Positions 11,849-21,510 of a stretch of 64,000 nucleotides of DNA are shown in pieces. The stretch spans positions 124,001 to 188,000 of the forward strand of contig PBNE01000005.1 of NCBI GenBank assembly GCA_002722885.1, in the 5' to 3' direction. A program made the translations under genes and the position numbers. Positions within the stretch are counted from its first letter, which is position 1; each line of letters starts with the position of its first letter. The DNA is from Rhodospirillaceae bacterium (GTDB taxonomy: Bacteria > Pseudomonadota > Alphaproteobacteria > SP197). The notes under the pieces were generated by a model, which was not told where the DNA came from, searched no databases, and was given only the letters and a program-made list of their open reading frames with translations.

Positions 11849-12388
11849 CTAGCGCCGGATGCTGCCGGTACGGCGAATCTTCTTCTGCAACTGCAGAATG
11901 CCATAGACCAACGCTTCAGCGGTCGGAGGACAACCGGGAATGTAGATATCCACCGGCACGATGCGATCGCATCCGCGCACCACCGAATAGGAATAGTGGT
12001 AATAGCCGCCACCGTTGGCGCACGAGCCCATGGAAATCACCCAACGGGGCTCGGCCATCTGGTCGTAGAGCTTGCGCAGTGCCGGCGCCATCTTGTTGCA
12101 CAGGGTTCCGGCCACGATCATCACATCAGACTGGCGCGGACTGGCGCGCGGGATGACGCCGAAGCGGTCGAGATCGTAGCGGCTCATGTAGGCATGGATC
12201 ATCTCCACGCCACAGCATGCGAGGCCGAAGGTCATGGGCCAGAGACTGCCCGTCCGCGCCCAGTTGACCAGCTTGTCGACATTCGACAGGACAAAACCTT
12301 TATCATCGATCTCCTGACGAACACGCAGCAACAGCGCGTCCTGGTCAGGGCCCGGAGGGATATCCTGCAACATGGGTTCTACTCCCAT
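11849..12388 (-). CDS. nuoB: NADH-quinone oxidoreductase subunit B (cluster N2)
   Basis: Carries the terminal 4Fe-4S cluster N2 of complex I. The tandem cysteines GLACCGVEM, then GSCANGG and [12 protein letters not shown] supply all four ligands. Three in-frame ATGs are possible (12409, 12388, 12373). The one at 12388 is preferred because GGAAGGGAG lies seven bases upstream and it overlaps nuoA by only 10 bases; 12373 also has a usable GGGAG. About 179 aa from the chosen start, a usual family length. Confidence 0.95.
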   Translation of the reverse strand: MGVEPMLQDIPPGPDQDALLLRVRQEIDDKGFVLSNVDKLVNWARTGSLWPMTFGLACCGVEMIHAYMSRYDLDRFGVIPRASPRQSDVMIVAGTLCNKMAPALRKLYDQMAEPRWVISMGSCANGGGYYHYSYSVVRGCDRIVPVDIYIPGCPPTAEALVYGILQLQKKIRRTGSIRR

Positions 12389-12744
12389 TCGAGAGCTCCC
12401 TTCCGCCATTCGTAAACAAACCCGATCGTCAATACGCCCAAGAACACCACCATCGACCAGAAGCCGAACAGGCCTATCTCGGAGAGCGAGACCGCCCAGG
12501 GAAACAAGAACGCAACTTCAAGATCAAAGATGATGAAGAGGATCGACACCAGGTAGAAGCGCACATCGAACCGGCCACGGGCATCCTCGAACGCATCGAA
12601 GCCGCACTCGTAGGCCGAGAGCTTCTCGGGATAGGGCCGTTGCGGACTAACCAACCACGACGCACCGATCATCACGCACGCCATCACGATGGCGAGCCCG
12701 AGGAAGATCAGGATGGGCAGATATTCGAGAAGAAGTTCGGTCAT
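12379..12744 (-). CDS. nuoA: NADH-quinone oxidoreductase subunit A
   Basis: First gene of the complex I operon, a 121-aa membrane protein with three hydrophobic helices. [22 protein letters not shown] is the conserved loop that interacts with the quinone chamber. The start [11 protein letters not shown] at 12744 was chosen; the open frame extends 42 codons further but passes through the promoter at 12766-12794. A GGGGA sits a few bases upstream of the ATG. Overlaps the start of nuoB. Confidence 0.96.
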   Translation of the reverse strand: MTELLLEYLPILIFLGLAIVMACVMIGASWLVSPQRPYPEKLSAYECGFDAFEDARGRFDVRFYLVSILFIIFDLEVAFLFPWAVSLSEIGLFGFWSMVVFLGVLTIGFVYEWRKGALEWE

Positions 12745-12765
12745 ACGGTCCCCGATGAGCGATCC

Positions 12766-12794
12766 CTTATATGGCCCAAGGGAGCGCCTGTGAA
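12766..12794 (-). promoter_or_regulatory. Probable sigma70-type promoter of the nuo operon
   Basis: On the minus strand TTCACA (12794-12789) and TATAAG (12771-12766) are separated by exactly 17 bases; each matches five of six consensus bases. Transcription would begin roughly 15-20 bases before the nuoA ATG. This is a pattern call, not proven. Confidence 0.65.
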
Positions 12795-12895
12795 GGCCGT
12801 TGTGACAGCCGAACGAACAAGCCGGCAAGGCCATGCACAGCAAATCAAGACGGCGGCATTTCGCCACCACCCTCAGGGCTTACATTGCTGGAAAA

Positions 12896-12972
12896 TGGCG
12901 GGAGTGACGGGACTCGAACCCGCGACCTCTGGCGTGACAGGCCAGCACTCTAACCAACTGAGCTACACCCCC
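12896..12972 (-). tRNA. tRNA-Asp (anticodon GTC)
   Basis: 77 bases including an encoded CCA. On the minus strand the acceptor arm GGGGGTG pairs with CACTCCC with one G-T pair; the D-loop has AGTTGG, the anticodon stem CTGGC/GCCAG encloses CTGTCAC (anticodon GTC), and the T-arm has GGTTCGAGTCC. Lies upstream of the nuo promoter in the same orientation. Confidence 0.97.
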
Positions 12973-13049
12973 AGCAAGGGCTGCTCGTCTAAGTCAGCCG
13001 AGCCTGACCTGTCAAGCGGATTGGGGCGTTTGAAGCCACTATTTTAGGG

Positions 13050-13125
13050 TGGTGGGCGGTGACGGGATCGAACCGCCGACCTACTGGGTGTAAACCAGTC
13101 GCTCTCCCAGCTGAGCTAACCGCCC
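13050..13125 (-). tRNA. tRNA-Val (anticodon TAC)
   Basis: 76 bases with encoded CCA. Acceptor GGGCGGT pairs with ACCGCCC in the minus-strand reading; the anticodon stem ACTGG/CCAGT encloses TTTACAC with anticodon TAC; the T-loop is GGTTCGATCC. It lies about 77 bases from tRNA-Asp on the same strand. Confidence 0.97.
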
Positions 13126-13154
13126 TTTGTCCCTTACAGGGCCCCCGCCCTTGA

Positions 13155-13190
13155 AACGAAAACCGCCGACAGTCAAGTGACTGCCGGCGG
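13155..13190 (-). terminator. Rho-independent terminator after hupB
   Basis: A near-perfect 13-bp stem (13163-13175 with 13178-13190, core CCGCCG/CGGCGG) is followed on the minus strand by TTTTCGTTTC. It sits 25 bases after the HU stop and separates hupB from tRNA-Val. Confidence 0.85.
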
Positions 13191-13215
13191 CTTCCGAAAT
13201 CTTTGAAGAGCAGTC

Positions 13216-13488
13216 TTAGTTGACCGCGTCCTTCAGGGCCTTGCCAGCCTTGAACTTCGGCTGGTTCGACGCCGGGATGTCGATCGACTCACCCGTGCGC
13301 GGGTTACGACCCTTGCTCGCGGCGCGATGCGCCACCGAGAAGGTCCCGAACCCGACAAGGCGGACATCGGTCCCATTCGACAGCGAGCCAGAGATGGAAT
13401 CAAAAACTGAATCCACGGCACGAGTGGCATCAGCCTTGCTCATGCCGGCAGAGTCAGCGACGACAGCAATCAGATCATTCTTGTTCAC
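13216..13488 (-). CDS. hupB: DNA-binding protein HU-beta
   Basis: Nucleoid-associated protein of 90 aa that bends and compacts DNA. The whole HU fold is present, with GFGTFSVAHRAASKGRNPRTG forming the DNA-binding arm and its conserved proline-containing turn (RNPRTGE). The start is GTG at 13488 (VNKNDLIAVVAD), preceded by a strong GGGGGGAG; the ATG 18 bases upstream lacks that spacing. Located directly downstream of lon but with its own promoter and terminator. Confidence 0.97.
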   Translation of the reverse strand: MNKNDLIAVVADSAGMSKADATRAVDSVFDSISGSLSNGTDVRLVGFGTFSVAHRAASKGRNPRTGESIDIPASNQPKFKAGKALKDAVN

Positions 13489-13569
13489 GTAAACTCCCCC
13501 CCACACGATCGGCGGTTGGCGGTTGGCGATTGAAGTTGCTACCTGGATGGGCGTCCCAAGAGCGATTCG

Positions 13570-13599
13570 ACTCTACCGGGACGAAACCAAAAACGTCAA
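13570..13599 (-). promoter_or_regulatory. Candidate promoter of hupB
   Basis: Minus-strand TTGACG (13599-13594) and TAGAGT (13575-13570) are spaced by 18 bases, followed by an untranslated leader of about 75 bases. The -35 is close to consensus, the -10 moderate. Consistent with independent HU expression after the lon terminator. Confidence 0.45.
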
Positions 13600-13610
13600 C
13601 GCGGAAGCCA

Positions 13611-13635
13611 TGAAAAATCGCAGAATTCTGCGATT
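13611..13635 (-). terminator. Rho-independent terminator after lon
   Basis: The arms AATCGCAG and CTGCGATT enclose AATT and are followed on the minus strand by a run of T (plus-strand A run 13613-13617). Lies about 35 bases past the lon stop. Confidence 0.8.
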
Positions 13636-13669
13636 GTTGTGGATGCATGAAGAAGCCGTGGCGCACCGG

Positions 13670-16084
13670 TCAGTGCGTCACGACCTCGCCATCCTTCGAA
13701 TCCGGAACCTTGTCGAGAGTGGCTTCATCTTCGTCGGACCACTCGATGGGTTCGGGAGCGTCCACCAAGGCAGCCTTGATCACCTCGTCAACCGAGGACA
13801 CCGGGATGATCTCCAGACCGCGTTTCACGTTCTCGGGAATCTCCGGCAGATCCTTTTCGTTGTCCTTGGGGATCAGCACGGTCTTGATGCCACCGCGATG
13901 AGCAGCAAGGAGCTTCTCCTTCAGGCCACCGATGGGGAGCACCCTGCCCCGCAGCGTGATCTCGCCGGTCATGGCAACCGAACACTTCACCGGAATGCCG
14001 GTCAAAGCCGACATCATCGACGTGAACATGCCAATACCCGCGGACGGACCGTCCTTGGGCGTCGCACCTTCAGGCACGTGAACGTGCATGTCGCGCTTGT
14101 CGAAGATCGTCGGCTTCAGGCCCAGTTCCGGTGCACGGGCGCGCAGGTAGCTCTTGGCCGCCTGGATCGACTCCTGCATGACATCGCCGAGCTTGCCGGT
14201 GATGGTCATCTTCCCTTTGCCAGGCAGAACCACAGCCTCGATCGACAACAGCTCGCCTCCGACCTCTGTGTAAGCAAGTCCCGTCGTGATGCCGACCATG
14301 TCGTCATGTTCGGCTTCACCGTAACGGAACCGGCGCACACCGGCATATTTGTCGAGGTTGCGGGCCGTAACCTTCACGCTTTCGGTTTCACCGGCAACGA
14401 TCTCCTTGACCGCCTTGCGTTGGAGGTTGGCGATTTCTCGCTCAAGGTTACGGACACCAGCCTCACGCGTGTGATAGCGCACGATGTCGCGCAGCCCGCC
14501 TTCGGAAATCGACCACTCACCTTCCTTCAGGCCATGAGCCGCAAACTGCTTCGGCACCAGGTGGTCCATGGCGATGCGCACCTTCTCGTCTTCGGTGTAA
14601 CCGGAGATGCGGATGAGCTCCATGCGGTCCAGCAGTGGCTGAGGGATGCGGGTGGAGTTCGCCGTGGTCACGAACATCACGTCTGAGAGATCGTAATCGA
14701 CCTCAAGATAGTGATCGTTGAAATCCGAGTTCTGCTCCGGATCGAGCACCTCCAGAAGCGCGGAACTGGGATCGCCGCGCCAGTCGGCGCCCAGCTTGTC
14801 GATCTCGTCGAGCAGGAAAAGCGGATTTGACGATTTCGCCTTTTTCATTCCCTGGACGATCTTGCCCGGCATCGAGCCGATGTATGTCCGGCGATGACCA
14901 CGGATCTCGGCTTCGTCGCGCACGCCGCCTAGCGACATACGCACGAAGTTCCGGCCAGTCGCCCTGGCGACCGACTTGCCGAGGGACGTCTTGCCGACGC
15001 CCGGAGGCCCCACAAGACAGAGGATCGGCCCCTTCAGCTTCTTGCTGCGGGCTTGAACCGCCAGATACTCGACGATCCGCTCCTTGACCTTCTCAAGACC
15101 AAAATGATCGGCGTCGAGAATCTCATTGGCGTGATTGATGTCTTTCTTGAGCTTGGTGCGTTTCTTCCACGGGATGCCGGTCATCCAGTCGAGATAGTTG
15201 CGCACCACCGTCGCCTCGGCCGACATCGGGCTCATCGTCCGCAGCTTCTTCAGCTCCGCCAACGCCTTTTCACGCGCTTCCTTGGTCAGCTTGGTCTTCT
15301 TGATGGCCTCTTCGTATTCGCCGGCCTCGTCGCGGCCGTCCTCACCCTCACCGAGTTCCTTCTGAATCGCCTTCATCTGCTCATTCAGATAGTACTCGCG
15401 CTGGGTCTTCTCCATCTGCCGCTTGACCCGGCCACGGATGCGCTTTTCGACCTGCATCACGCCAATCTCGCCCTCGATCAAGGCATAGACACGCTCCAGA
15501 CGCTCTAGAACGGAATCGACCTCCAGCAGAGCCTGCTTGTCGGAAATCTTGATGGTGAGATGCGAGGCAACGGTGTCGACCAGCTTGCCGTAGTTTTCGA
15601 TCTGGTTGAGCGATACCAGAACCTCCGGCGGGATCTTCTTGTTGAGCTTCACATATTCTTCGAACTGGCTGACCACAGCACGGGCCAGAGCCTGCAGTTC
15701 GCGTTCATCCTCGGACTTGTCGTCCAGGACTTCCGCATAGGACTGGAAGAATTCCTCGTTGGGCAGTTGGTCGACAATGCGGGCCCTCTGGCCACCTTCA
15801 ACCAGCACCTTCACCGTACCATCGGGCAGCTTCAGCAGCTGCAACACCGTCGACACCGTTCCGATGTCGTAGATTTCGTCCGGACCCGGGTCATCCTGCG
15901 AGCCATCCTTCTGGGCAACAAGCAGGATCTGCTTGTCTTCCTTCATGACGTCCTCGAGGGCACGCACGGATTTCTCGCGGCCGACAAACAGCGGCACGAT
16001 CATATGGGGAAAAACGACGATATCGCGCAGCGGAAGAACCGCATAAAGGGCGCCACGGGCCAAACTCACGGCTTTCGCCTCCAA
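13670..16084 (-). CDS. lon: ATP-dependent protease La (Lon)
   Basis: Cytoplasmic ATP-dependent serine protease of 804 aa that removes misfolded and regulatory proteins. N-terminal substrate-binding domain ([19 protein letters not shown]), coiled coil, AAA+ module with Walker [14 protein letters not shown] and Walker [11 protein letters not shown], then the protease domain with catalytic Ser in [11 protein letters not shown] and catalytic Lys in [14 protein letters not shown]. It follows clpX on the same strand after 164 bases and is a standard member of the tig-clpP-clpX-lon block. No convincing heat-shock promoter could be fixed by eye. Confidence 0.98.
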   Translation of the reverse strand: MEAKAVSLARGALYAVLPLRDIVVFPHMIVPLFVGREKSVRALEDVMKEDKQILLVAQKDGSQDDPGPDEIYDIGTVSTVLQLLKLPDGTVKVLVEGGQRARIVDQLPNEEFFQSYAEVLDDKSEDERELQALARAVVSQFEEYVKLNKKIPPEVLVSLNQIENYGKLVDTVASHLTIKISDKQALLEVDSVLERLERVYALIEGEIGVMQVEKRIRGRVKRQMEKTQREYYLNEQMKAIQKELGEGEDGRDEAGEYEEAIKKTKLTKEAREKALAELKKLRTMSPMSAEATVVRNYLDWMTGIPWKKRTKLKKDINHANEILDADHFGLEKVKERIVEYLAVQARSKKLKGPILCLVGPPGVGKTSLGKSVARATGRNFVRMSLGGVRDEAEIRGHRRTYIGSMPGKIVQGMKKAKSSNPLFLLDEIDKLGADWRGDPSSALLEVLDPEQNSDFNDHYLEVDYDLSDVMFVTTANSTRIPQPLLDRMELIRISGYTEDEKVRIAMDHLVPKQFAAHGLKEGEWSISEGGLRDIVRYHTREAGVRNLEREIANLQRKAVKEIVAGETESVKVTARNLDKYAGVRRFRYGEAEHDDMVGITTGLAYTEVGGELLSIEAVVLPGKGKMTITGKLGDVMQESIQAAKSYLRARAPELGLKPTIFDKRDMHVHVPEGATPKDGPSAGIGMFTSMMSALTGIPVKCSVAMTGEITLRGRVLPIGGLKEKLLAAHRGGIKTVLIPKDNEKDLPEIPENVKRGLEIIPVSSVDEVIKAALVDAPEPIEWSDEDEATLDKVPDSKDGEVVTH

Positions 16085-16248
16085 ATTCAGGAGTTAAACG
16101 GGTCTCGAACGGCGTTCAGCGCCATTTGAGGGCCCCAAATCTTCATTTAAGGTGGCGATCACGGCGTCAAACATCAAGACCGTTGTGTCCGGAGACAAAA
16201 TTTACCTGCGAACGGGGTTCAAACCCCTTGAATCGCTAGAAGCGGCCC

Positions 16249-17508
16249 TCAGGAGGCCGGTGCGACCTCGTCCTCGCGCTCCGCATAGATCATGAGCGGC
16301 TGGCTGCCGTGCTCGACGACCTCCGGATTCACCACAACCTCTTCGACACCTTCGAGACTGGGCAATTCGAACATCGTATCGAGCAGGATGGTCTCCAGGA
16401 TCGAGCGAAGGCCACGGGCACCGGTCTTACGTGCGATCGCCTTGCGCGCGATCGCACGCAGCGCTTCTTCAGTGAAGGTGAGTTTGATCTCCTCCATCTC
16501 GAAGAGTTTCTGATACTGCTTCACCAGCGCATTCTTCGGTTCGGCCAGTATTTCGACCAATGCGTCCTCGTCGAGATCGTCAAGAGTGGCCAGCACCGGC
16601 AAACGGCCGACAAACTCGGGAATCAACCCGAACTTCAGAAGGTCTTCCGGCTCAACCTGACGGAGGATCTCGCCCATCTTGCGCTCTTCGGGCGAACGGA
16701 CATCGGCGCCAAAGCCGATCGACGTCGGCTGGCCGCGCTCGGAAATGATCTTCTCGAGGCCCGCAAACGCACCACCGCAAATGAAAAGAATGTTGGTGGT
16801 GTCGACCTGCAGGAACTCCTGCTGCGGATGCTTCCGGCCGCCCTGCGGCGGAACCGACGCGATCGTGCCCTCCATAATCTTCAGCAGGGCCTGCTGCACA
16901 CCCTCACCCGAGACATCCCGTGTGATCGACGGGTTGTCGGACTTGCGTGCGATCTTATCGACCTCGTCGATGAACACGATGCCACGCTGTGCGCGTTCCA
17001 CATTGTAGTCGGACGCCTGGACCAGCTTCAGAATGATGTTCTCGACGTCCTCACCGACATAGCCGGCTTCGGTGAGCGTCGTGGCATCAGCCATGGTGAA
17101 CGGCACATCCAGGATGCGCGCCAAGGTCTGAGCCAGCAGGGTCTTGCCGCAACCGGTCGGGCCGATCAACAGGATGTTGGATTTCGCCAGTTCCACGGCA
17201 TCGCCACGAGCGCCGTTGTTGAGCCGCTTGTAGTGATTGTGCACGGCGACAGACAGGATGCGTTTGGCGTGGTTCTGGCCGATCACATAGTCCATCAGGA
17301 CTTCGCTGATCTCGCGCGGAGTGGGAACGCCATCGCGCGACTTCACGACGGAGCTCTTGCTCTCCTCGCGGATGATATCCATGCAAAGTTCGACGCATTC
17401 GTCGCAGATGAACACCGTCGGGCCCGCAATCAGTTTGCGCACCTCGTGCTGGCTCTTTCCGCAGAAAGAACAGTAGAGGGTGTTCTTTGAATCGCCGCCT
17501 TTGCTCAT
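16249..17508 (-). CDS. clpX: ATP-dependent Clp protease ATP-binding subunit ClpX
   Basis: Unfoldase partner of ClpP, 419 aa. The N-terminal zinc domain shows [16 protein letters not shown] and [10 protein letters not shown]; the AAA+ domain has Walker [13 protein letters not shown], Walker [15 protein letters not shown], and [10 protein letters not shown], the usual IGF-type ClpP contact region. Start ATG at 17508; the frame could be extended one codon to TTG. Separated from clpP by 123 bases that hold no gene. Confidence 0.98.
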   Translation of the reverse strand: MSKGGDSKNTLYCSFCGKSQHEVRKLIAGPTVFICDECVELCMDIIREESKSSVVKSRDGVPTPREISEVLMDYVIGQNHAKRILSVAVHNHYKRLNNGARGDAVELAKSNILLIGPTGCGKTLLAQTLARILDVPFTMADATTLTEAGYVGEDVENIILKLVQASDYNVERAQRGIVFIDEVDKIARKSDNPSITRDVSGEGVQQALLKIMEGTIASVPPQGGRKHPQQEFLQVDTTNILFICGGAFAGLEKIISERGQPTSIGFGADVRSPEERKMGEILRQVEPEDLLKFGLIPEFVGRLPVLATLDDLDEDALVEILAEPKNALVKQYQKLFEMEEIKLTFTEEALRAIARKAIARKTGARGLRSILETILLDTMFELPSLEGVEEVVVNPEVVEHGSQPLMIYAEREDEVAPAS

Positions 17509-17631
17509 CAAGCAGGTTCCTTCAGGGGCCTGTCACAACAACATGTTAGACAAAACGTCGGCACGAAAACAACCTGTGCCGTCGCCATTTGGCGCATCCG
17601 TGTGGGAATGTGTGAAGGTTGCAACGTTGTC

Positions 17632-18276
17632 TCAGCCCTCTTCGGACTCGGACCCGTCGTCGATTTCGTTGCGCGACGAGACCACCTCATCAATCAGGCC
17701 GAAGTCCTTGGCCTGATCCGGCGTCATGAAGGTGTCGCGCTCCATGTTTTCTTCGATCACAGCCAGGTCCTGGCCGGCATGGCGCGCGAAAATCTCATTA
17801 AGACGCTGGCGCACGAACAGGATTTCGCGGGCATGAATCTCGATATCGGAAGCCTGCCCGTGCGCACCGCCCGAGGGCTGGTGAATCATGATACGCGACT
17901 GGGGCAGCGCATAGCGATGCCCTTTGGCACCAGCACACAAAAGCAGAGAGCCCATGGACGCAGCCTGACCGATACAAAGCGTCTGAATGTTCGGGCGGAT
18001 GTACTGCATCGTATCGTACATCGCCAGACCCGCAGTCACGGTACCGCCGGGTGAATTGATGTAGAGCGCAATATCCTTGGTCGGATTCTCAGCCTCCAGG
18101 AACAGAAGTTGCGCACAGATCAGGCTGGCGACATGATCGTTCACGCCGCCGGTCAGGAAGATGATGCGCTCCTTCAGGAGACGGGAGTAGATGTCGTAGG
18201 CACGTTCACCCCTAGCCGACTGCTCCACAACCATGGGGACCAGGGTGCTGCCGTAAATCTCGATCGGATCGCTCAT
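17632..18276 (-). CDS. clpP: ATP-dependent Clp protease proteolytic subunit
   Basis: Self-compartmentalising serine protease subunit, 214 aa. The catalytic serine lies in [11 protein letters not shown], the histidine in [10 protein letters not shown], and the aspartate in the [17 protein letters not shown] region. Short N-terminal region before [16 protein letters not shown], as in other alphaproteobacteria. Starts 39 bases after the trigger factor stop; likely cotranscribed with tig. The C-terminal acidic tail (DDGSESEEG) is not conserved. Confidence 0.98.
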   Translation of the reverse strand: MSDPIEIYGSTLVPMVVEQSARGERAYDIYSRLLKERIIFLTGGVNDHVASLICAQLLFLEAENPTKDIALYINSPGGTVTAGLAMYDTMQYIRPNIQTLCIGQAASMGSLLLCAGAKGHRYALPQSRIMIHQPSGGAHGQASDIEIHAREILFVRQRLNEIFARHAGQDLAVIEENMERDTFMTPDQAKDFGLIDEVVSSRNEIDDGSESEEG

Positions 18277-18315
18277 GCGGTCGTCATACGCCTTTGTGTG
18301 AGCCCATTCAGATGG

Positions 18316-19866
18316 TCAGGCTTCGTCGTCTTTTGAAGGGGCGGCCTTCTTCTTGGCCGCCTTTTTTGCCGGAGCTTTCTTGGCCGTGGACTTCTTGGCG
18401 GCAGCTTTCTTGGCTGTCGCCTTCTTCGCGGCAGCCTTTTTGGCCGGAGCCTTCTTCGCCGCCTTTTTGGCGGGCTTCTTCTCTTTGGCCTCGGCAGCTT
18501 CCTTGTCGTCAGCTATGTCGGCGTTCTCGATATCGAAGAACTCCTGTGGGGACACGGTACGTTCGCTCAGCTTCACCTGCGTCAGGATCTGGTCGACGAC
18601 GCGATCCTCGAGGATCGGCGCGGTAACCTCCTGAATGGCCTGTTGGTTCTCCTGGTAGTACTTGACCACCATGGCCTCCTGGCCAGGGAACTGACGAGCC
18701 CGCTCGATCACGGCCTGCTGCATGTCCTCTGGCGTGACCTGAATATCGTGCGCCCGTCCGACCTCGCTCAGAAGCAGGCCCAGACGAACACGACGTTCGG
18801 CGATGGTGCGGTACTCGTCCTTCATCTCCTCACGCTTCTCGTCGCTGACCGGCTCATGACCCTGGTCGTCGTCGCCATGATCATGGTCGTGCGGCTGGTT
18901 GAGCTCCTGCTCCACCTGATGCCAGATCGAGTCAAACTCCGTGTCGGCCAGGCTGGGCGGAACGGCGAAGGAATAGCTCTCCGACAACTGGTCGAGGAGC
19001 GTGCGCTTGAGACGCTGGCGGCTCAGTTGCTGATACTCCGAGGACAGGCGTTCCCGCATCATCGTGCGCAACTCGTCGAGGCTCTCGGCTCCCTGGCTCT
19101 TGGCGAACTCTTCATTGAGCTCCGGTGTCGTGGAGGTGCGGACTTCCTTCACGGTGATATCGAAAGCCGCTTCCTTGCCCGCCAGATGCTCAGCACCGTA
19201 GTCATCCGGGAACGTCACCTTTGCGGTGTAGCTGTCACCCGCCTTCTTGCCGGTCAAACTGCTTTCAAACTCCGGCAGCAAACGGCCGGCGCCGATCTCG
19301 GCGACATGATCTTCGGCCGCGCCATCGGGGAACTCTTCACCGTCGACCTTGCCGACAAAGTCGATTCGGAGCGAATCGCCTTCCTTGGCCTTGTAGCCCT
19401 CATCGGTTTCCGCAGAGATCTTGCTGCGTTCACGCAGGCGCTCGACAGCCTCGTCGACCTCATCGTCGGTCACTTCGATGACGAGGTTCTCGAGGGCGAA
19501 TCTAGAGAAGTCATCGGTCTCGATCTCGGGCATCACCTCAACAGCAATGACATACTCAAGATCAGTGCCCTCATCGAACGACATGTCTTCGATGCTGGGC
19601 TGGGTTGCCGGGCGAACGCCTTGGCCGTTGATGACGTCGCCAGAGGTGTCCTGCAGCGTCTGCTGCACGACTTCGCCGACAATCGCCTGGCCGTACTGTT
19701 TTTTCAGCAGTTCTGCGGGCACCTTGCCCGGGCGGAAGCCCTTGAGCTGAACCGTGCGGCGCAATTCCTGCACACGCGCATCGATCCGTGCACTCATGTC
19801 ATCGGCGGGAATCACCACCTTGTATTCGCGTTTCAGCCCGTCGGAGGCGGTCTCGGTAACCTGCAT
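18316..19866 (-). CDS. tig: Trigger factor with long Lys/Ala-rich C-terminal tail
   Basis: Ribosome-bound chaperone and peptidyl-prolyl isomerase. From ATG at 19866 (MQVTETASDGLKREY) it is 516 aa. The ribosome-binding loop GFRPGKVPAELLKKQYG is intact near residue 45, the FKBP-type domain follows (RIDFVGKVDGEEFPDG), then the helical chaperone arms. An unusual part is the last 57 or so residues, almost only Ala, Lys and Pro (repeats such as PAKKAAAKKATAKKA), ending in DDEA; core trigger factors are about 430-450 aa. A His/Asp-rich insert (HDHDHGDDDQGHE) lies in the arm. First gene before clpP. Confidence 0.96.
   Translation of the reverse strand: MQVTETASDGLKREYKVVIPADDMSARIDARVQELRRTVQLKGFRPGKVPAELLKKQYGQAIVGEVVQQTLQDTSGDVINGQGVRPATQPSIEDMSFDEGTDLEYVIAVEVMPEIETDDFSRFALENLVIEVTDDEVDEAVERLRERSKISAETDEGYKAKEGDSLRIDFVGKVDGEEFPDGAAEDHVAEIGAGRLLPEFESSLTGKKAGDSYTAKVTFPDDYGAEHLAGKEAAFDITVKEVRTSTTPELNEEFAKSQGAESLDELRTMMRERLSSEYQQLSRQRLKRTLLDQLSESYSFAVPPSLADTEFDSIWHQVEQELNQPHDHDHGDDDQGHEPVSDEKREEMKDEYRTIAERRVRLGLLLSEVGRAHDIQVTPEDMQQAVIERARQFPGQEAMVVKYYQENQQAIQEVTAPILEDRVVDQILTQVKLSERTVSPQEFFDIENADIADDKEAAEAKEKKPAKKAAKKAPAKKAAAKKATAKKAAAKKSTAKKAPAKKAAKKKAAPSKDDEA
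18319..18489 (-). repeat. Low-complexity AAKK/PAKK repeat coding the trigger factor tail
   Basis: Degenerate in-frame repeat of roughly 12-15 base units coding AKKA, PAKK and TAKK steps. The DNA varies at third positions, so selection seems to act on the basic protein rather than recent slippage alone. Resembles tails of histone H1-like bacterial proteins. Confidence 0.8.
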
Positions 19867-19939
19867 GGTATGGCCGTGTGTCAAGAGGTTGGTCGGGTTG
19901 TCCGCCAGGCTTTGAATCAACAAGCGACTCGCTGGGACA

Positions 19940-20024
<85 letters not shown>

Positions 20025-20112
20025 GCTGCTCAGGCCAAAGCCAGGCCGACAGTCTGGGGCGGTCCATATAGTCTTGAATGATCGCGCAGGCAACCACGCC
20101 GCGCGATTGATC

Positions 20113-21510
20113 TCAATCGCGTCCAGACCGGGCCAGAGCGCGCACGTCACCGGATGCAGCAATCTCACCTTGTGTTGCGAAGGCCTCATAGTTCGCGGCG
20201 ATATCGTCGAGACAGTAAAGGTAGTTCACCATCAGACATGCGGATTCATCGAGCCCCTTCTCTGAAAGGTCGCCCATCCAGTTGAGACGCTCCACGCGAG
20301 CGCCGTTAGAGAGATGGAACCGCGCGACCGGATCGAGCGGCCTGTCTCCTCTCTTTTCATCCAGAAGGTAACGCGCCGCCAATACCAGCAACTGGTGGCG
20401 CCAGGGGCGCACAGCTTCCAGTGTTTCCCTGTCCAGGGCAGCCAAAAGCTCCGCCGGAGCCGCTTCCGCCGCAACGCCGGCCGGCGCATGGCCAAGAGAA
20501 TCGGCATCGGCAAGATGTCGCCGCAGCCACCGCGTAAAGCCCGGAATTGGTGATAGGGTCGCAAATACTTTGAGGTTCGGCAGTTCACGACGCAGTTCCT
20601 CAACGACGCGCTTGATCAGGAAATCACCAAGGCTGACCCCCGCCAGACCGGGCTGCGTATTCGAGATGGAATAAAAGATGGCTGCCTCTGCCGTTTCGGA
20701 TTTCACAAGCGGCGCATCCTCGTCGAGCAGACGCTGAACACTATCGGCCATGCTGTCGACCAGCGCGACTTCGACGAAGATCAGCGGCTCTTCGGGCATG
20801 TTGGGATGGAAGAAGGCAAAGAGCCTGCGATCAGGTTCCAGGCGATTCTTCAGATCGCTCCAGTTGGCGATGCGATGCACGGCCTCATAGGCGATCAGCT
20901 TTTCAAGAAGCGAGGCCGGCGAATCCCAGGTGAGACTGCGAAGCTGCAAGAACCCGACGTCGAACCAGGCAGCCAGGAGTTGCTGGAGATCGTCGGCCAC
21001 GCGGGTGAGCAATGGTTCTTCACGCCTTCCCTCGAGGGCATCCGCGCGCATGTCGACCAGGAACTTGAGACCGTCCGGAAGACCGTTGAATTGGGTGAAG
21101 AGCTGCATCCTGGGGGCAATTGTGGCGCTACGCAGGGACGCTGCTAGCGCGCGTTTCGCCTCGGCATCCTCGGCATGGAGCATTGCCTGGGCTTCCCGCG
21201 CAACTTCTTCGAGATCCATATCGAAATCAGATGCCAGCACAGCCAGAAAACGGCGACGGCCCGTTTGATCGAGCGAAAGATAACTCTGGCCGACATGCGC
21301 AGCCCTGGCCCGTGCAACAGCCTCGCCGCCACGTGCTGCGATACAATCACGTATGCGCTCGCGCATGCGGTCCCGATCGTCGTCGGGCAGATCCGGACGC
21401 ACCTGGCTCGAGACTCTGATTCGCGCGACATCGGAGATATCCTGCCAGGCTCCCGAAAGCTGATGCAGGGCACGGTCCCAGAAGTTCCTGTTCTTTTCGA
21501 TCTCGCTCAT
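20113..21510 (-). CDS. Malonyl-CoA decarboxylase
   Basis: 465 aa, matching the malonyl-CoA decarboxylase family, which converts malonyl-CoA to acetyl-CoA and CO2. Seen: an N-terminal helical region, then the GNAT-like catalytic domain with PLIFVEVALVDSMAD, FYSISNTQPGLAGVSLGDF, LSPIPGFTRWLRRHL, and the C-terminal VARFHLSNGARVERLNWMGD and CLMVNYLYCLDDI. The catalytic Ser and His of the family fall in the FYSISNTQPG and VARFHL segments. It overlaps nnr by ATGA, so the two are translationally coupled. Role here is probably malonate or malonyl-CoA clearance; a malonate pathway is not otherwise visible. Confidence 0.93.
   Translation of the reverse strand: MSEIEKNRNFWDRALHQLSGAWQDISDVARIRVSSQVRPDLPDDDRDRMRERIRDCIAARGGEAVARARAAHVGQSYLSLDQTGRRRFLAVLASDFDMDLEEVAREAQAMLHAEDAEAKRALAASLRSATIAPRMQLFTQFNGLPDGLKFLVDMRADALEGRREEPLLTRVADDLQQLLAAWFDVGFLQLRSLTWDSPASLLEKLIAYEAVHRIANWSDLKNRLEPDRRLFAFFHPNMPEEPLIFVEVALVDSMADSVQRLLDEDAPLVKSETAEAAIFYSISNTQPGLAGVSLGDFLIKRVVEELRRELPNLKVFATLSPIPGFTRWLRRHLADADSLGHAPAGVAAEAAPAELLAALDRETLEAVRPWRHQLLVLAARYLLDEKRGDRPLDPVARFHLSNGARVERLNWMGDLSEKGLDESACLMVNYLYCLDDIAANYEAFATQGEIAASGDVRALARSGRD

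Noticed and set aside
16206-16240. Hairpin GGGGTTTGAACCCC between clpX and lon
   Set aside because: Short stem without a T run on either side; not enough to call a terminator.
16085-16248. Heat-shock type promoter for lon
   Set aside because: A CTTGATG element is present but no -10 element at an acceptable distance, so no call was made.
18319-18489. Tandem repeat or CRISPR-like array in the trigger factor tail
   Set aside because: Units are short, degenerate and in frame; there are no spacers. It is low-complexity coding sequence.
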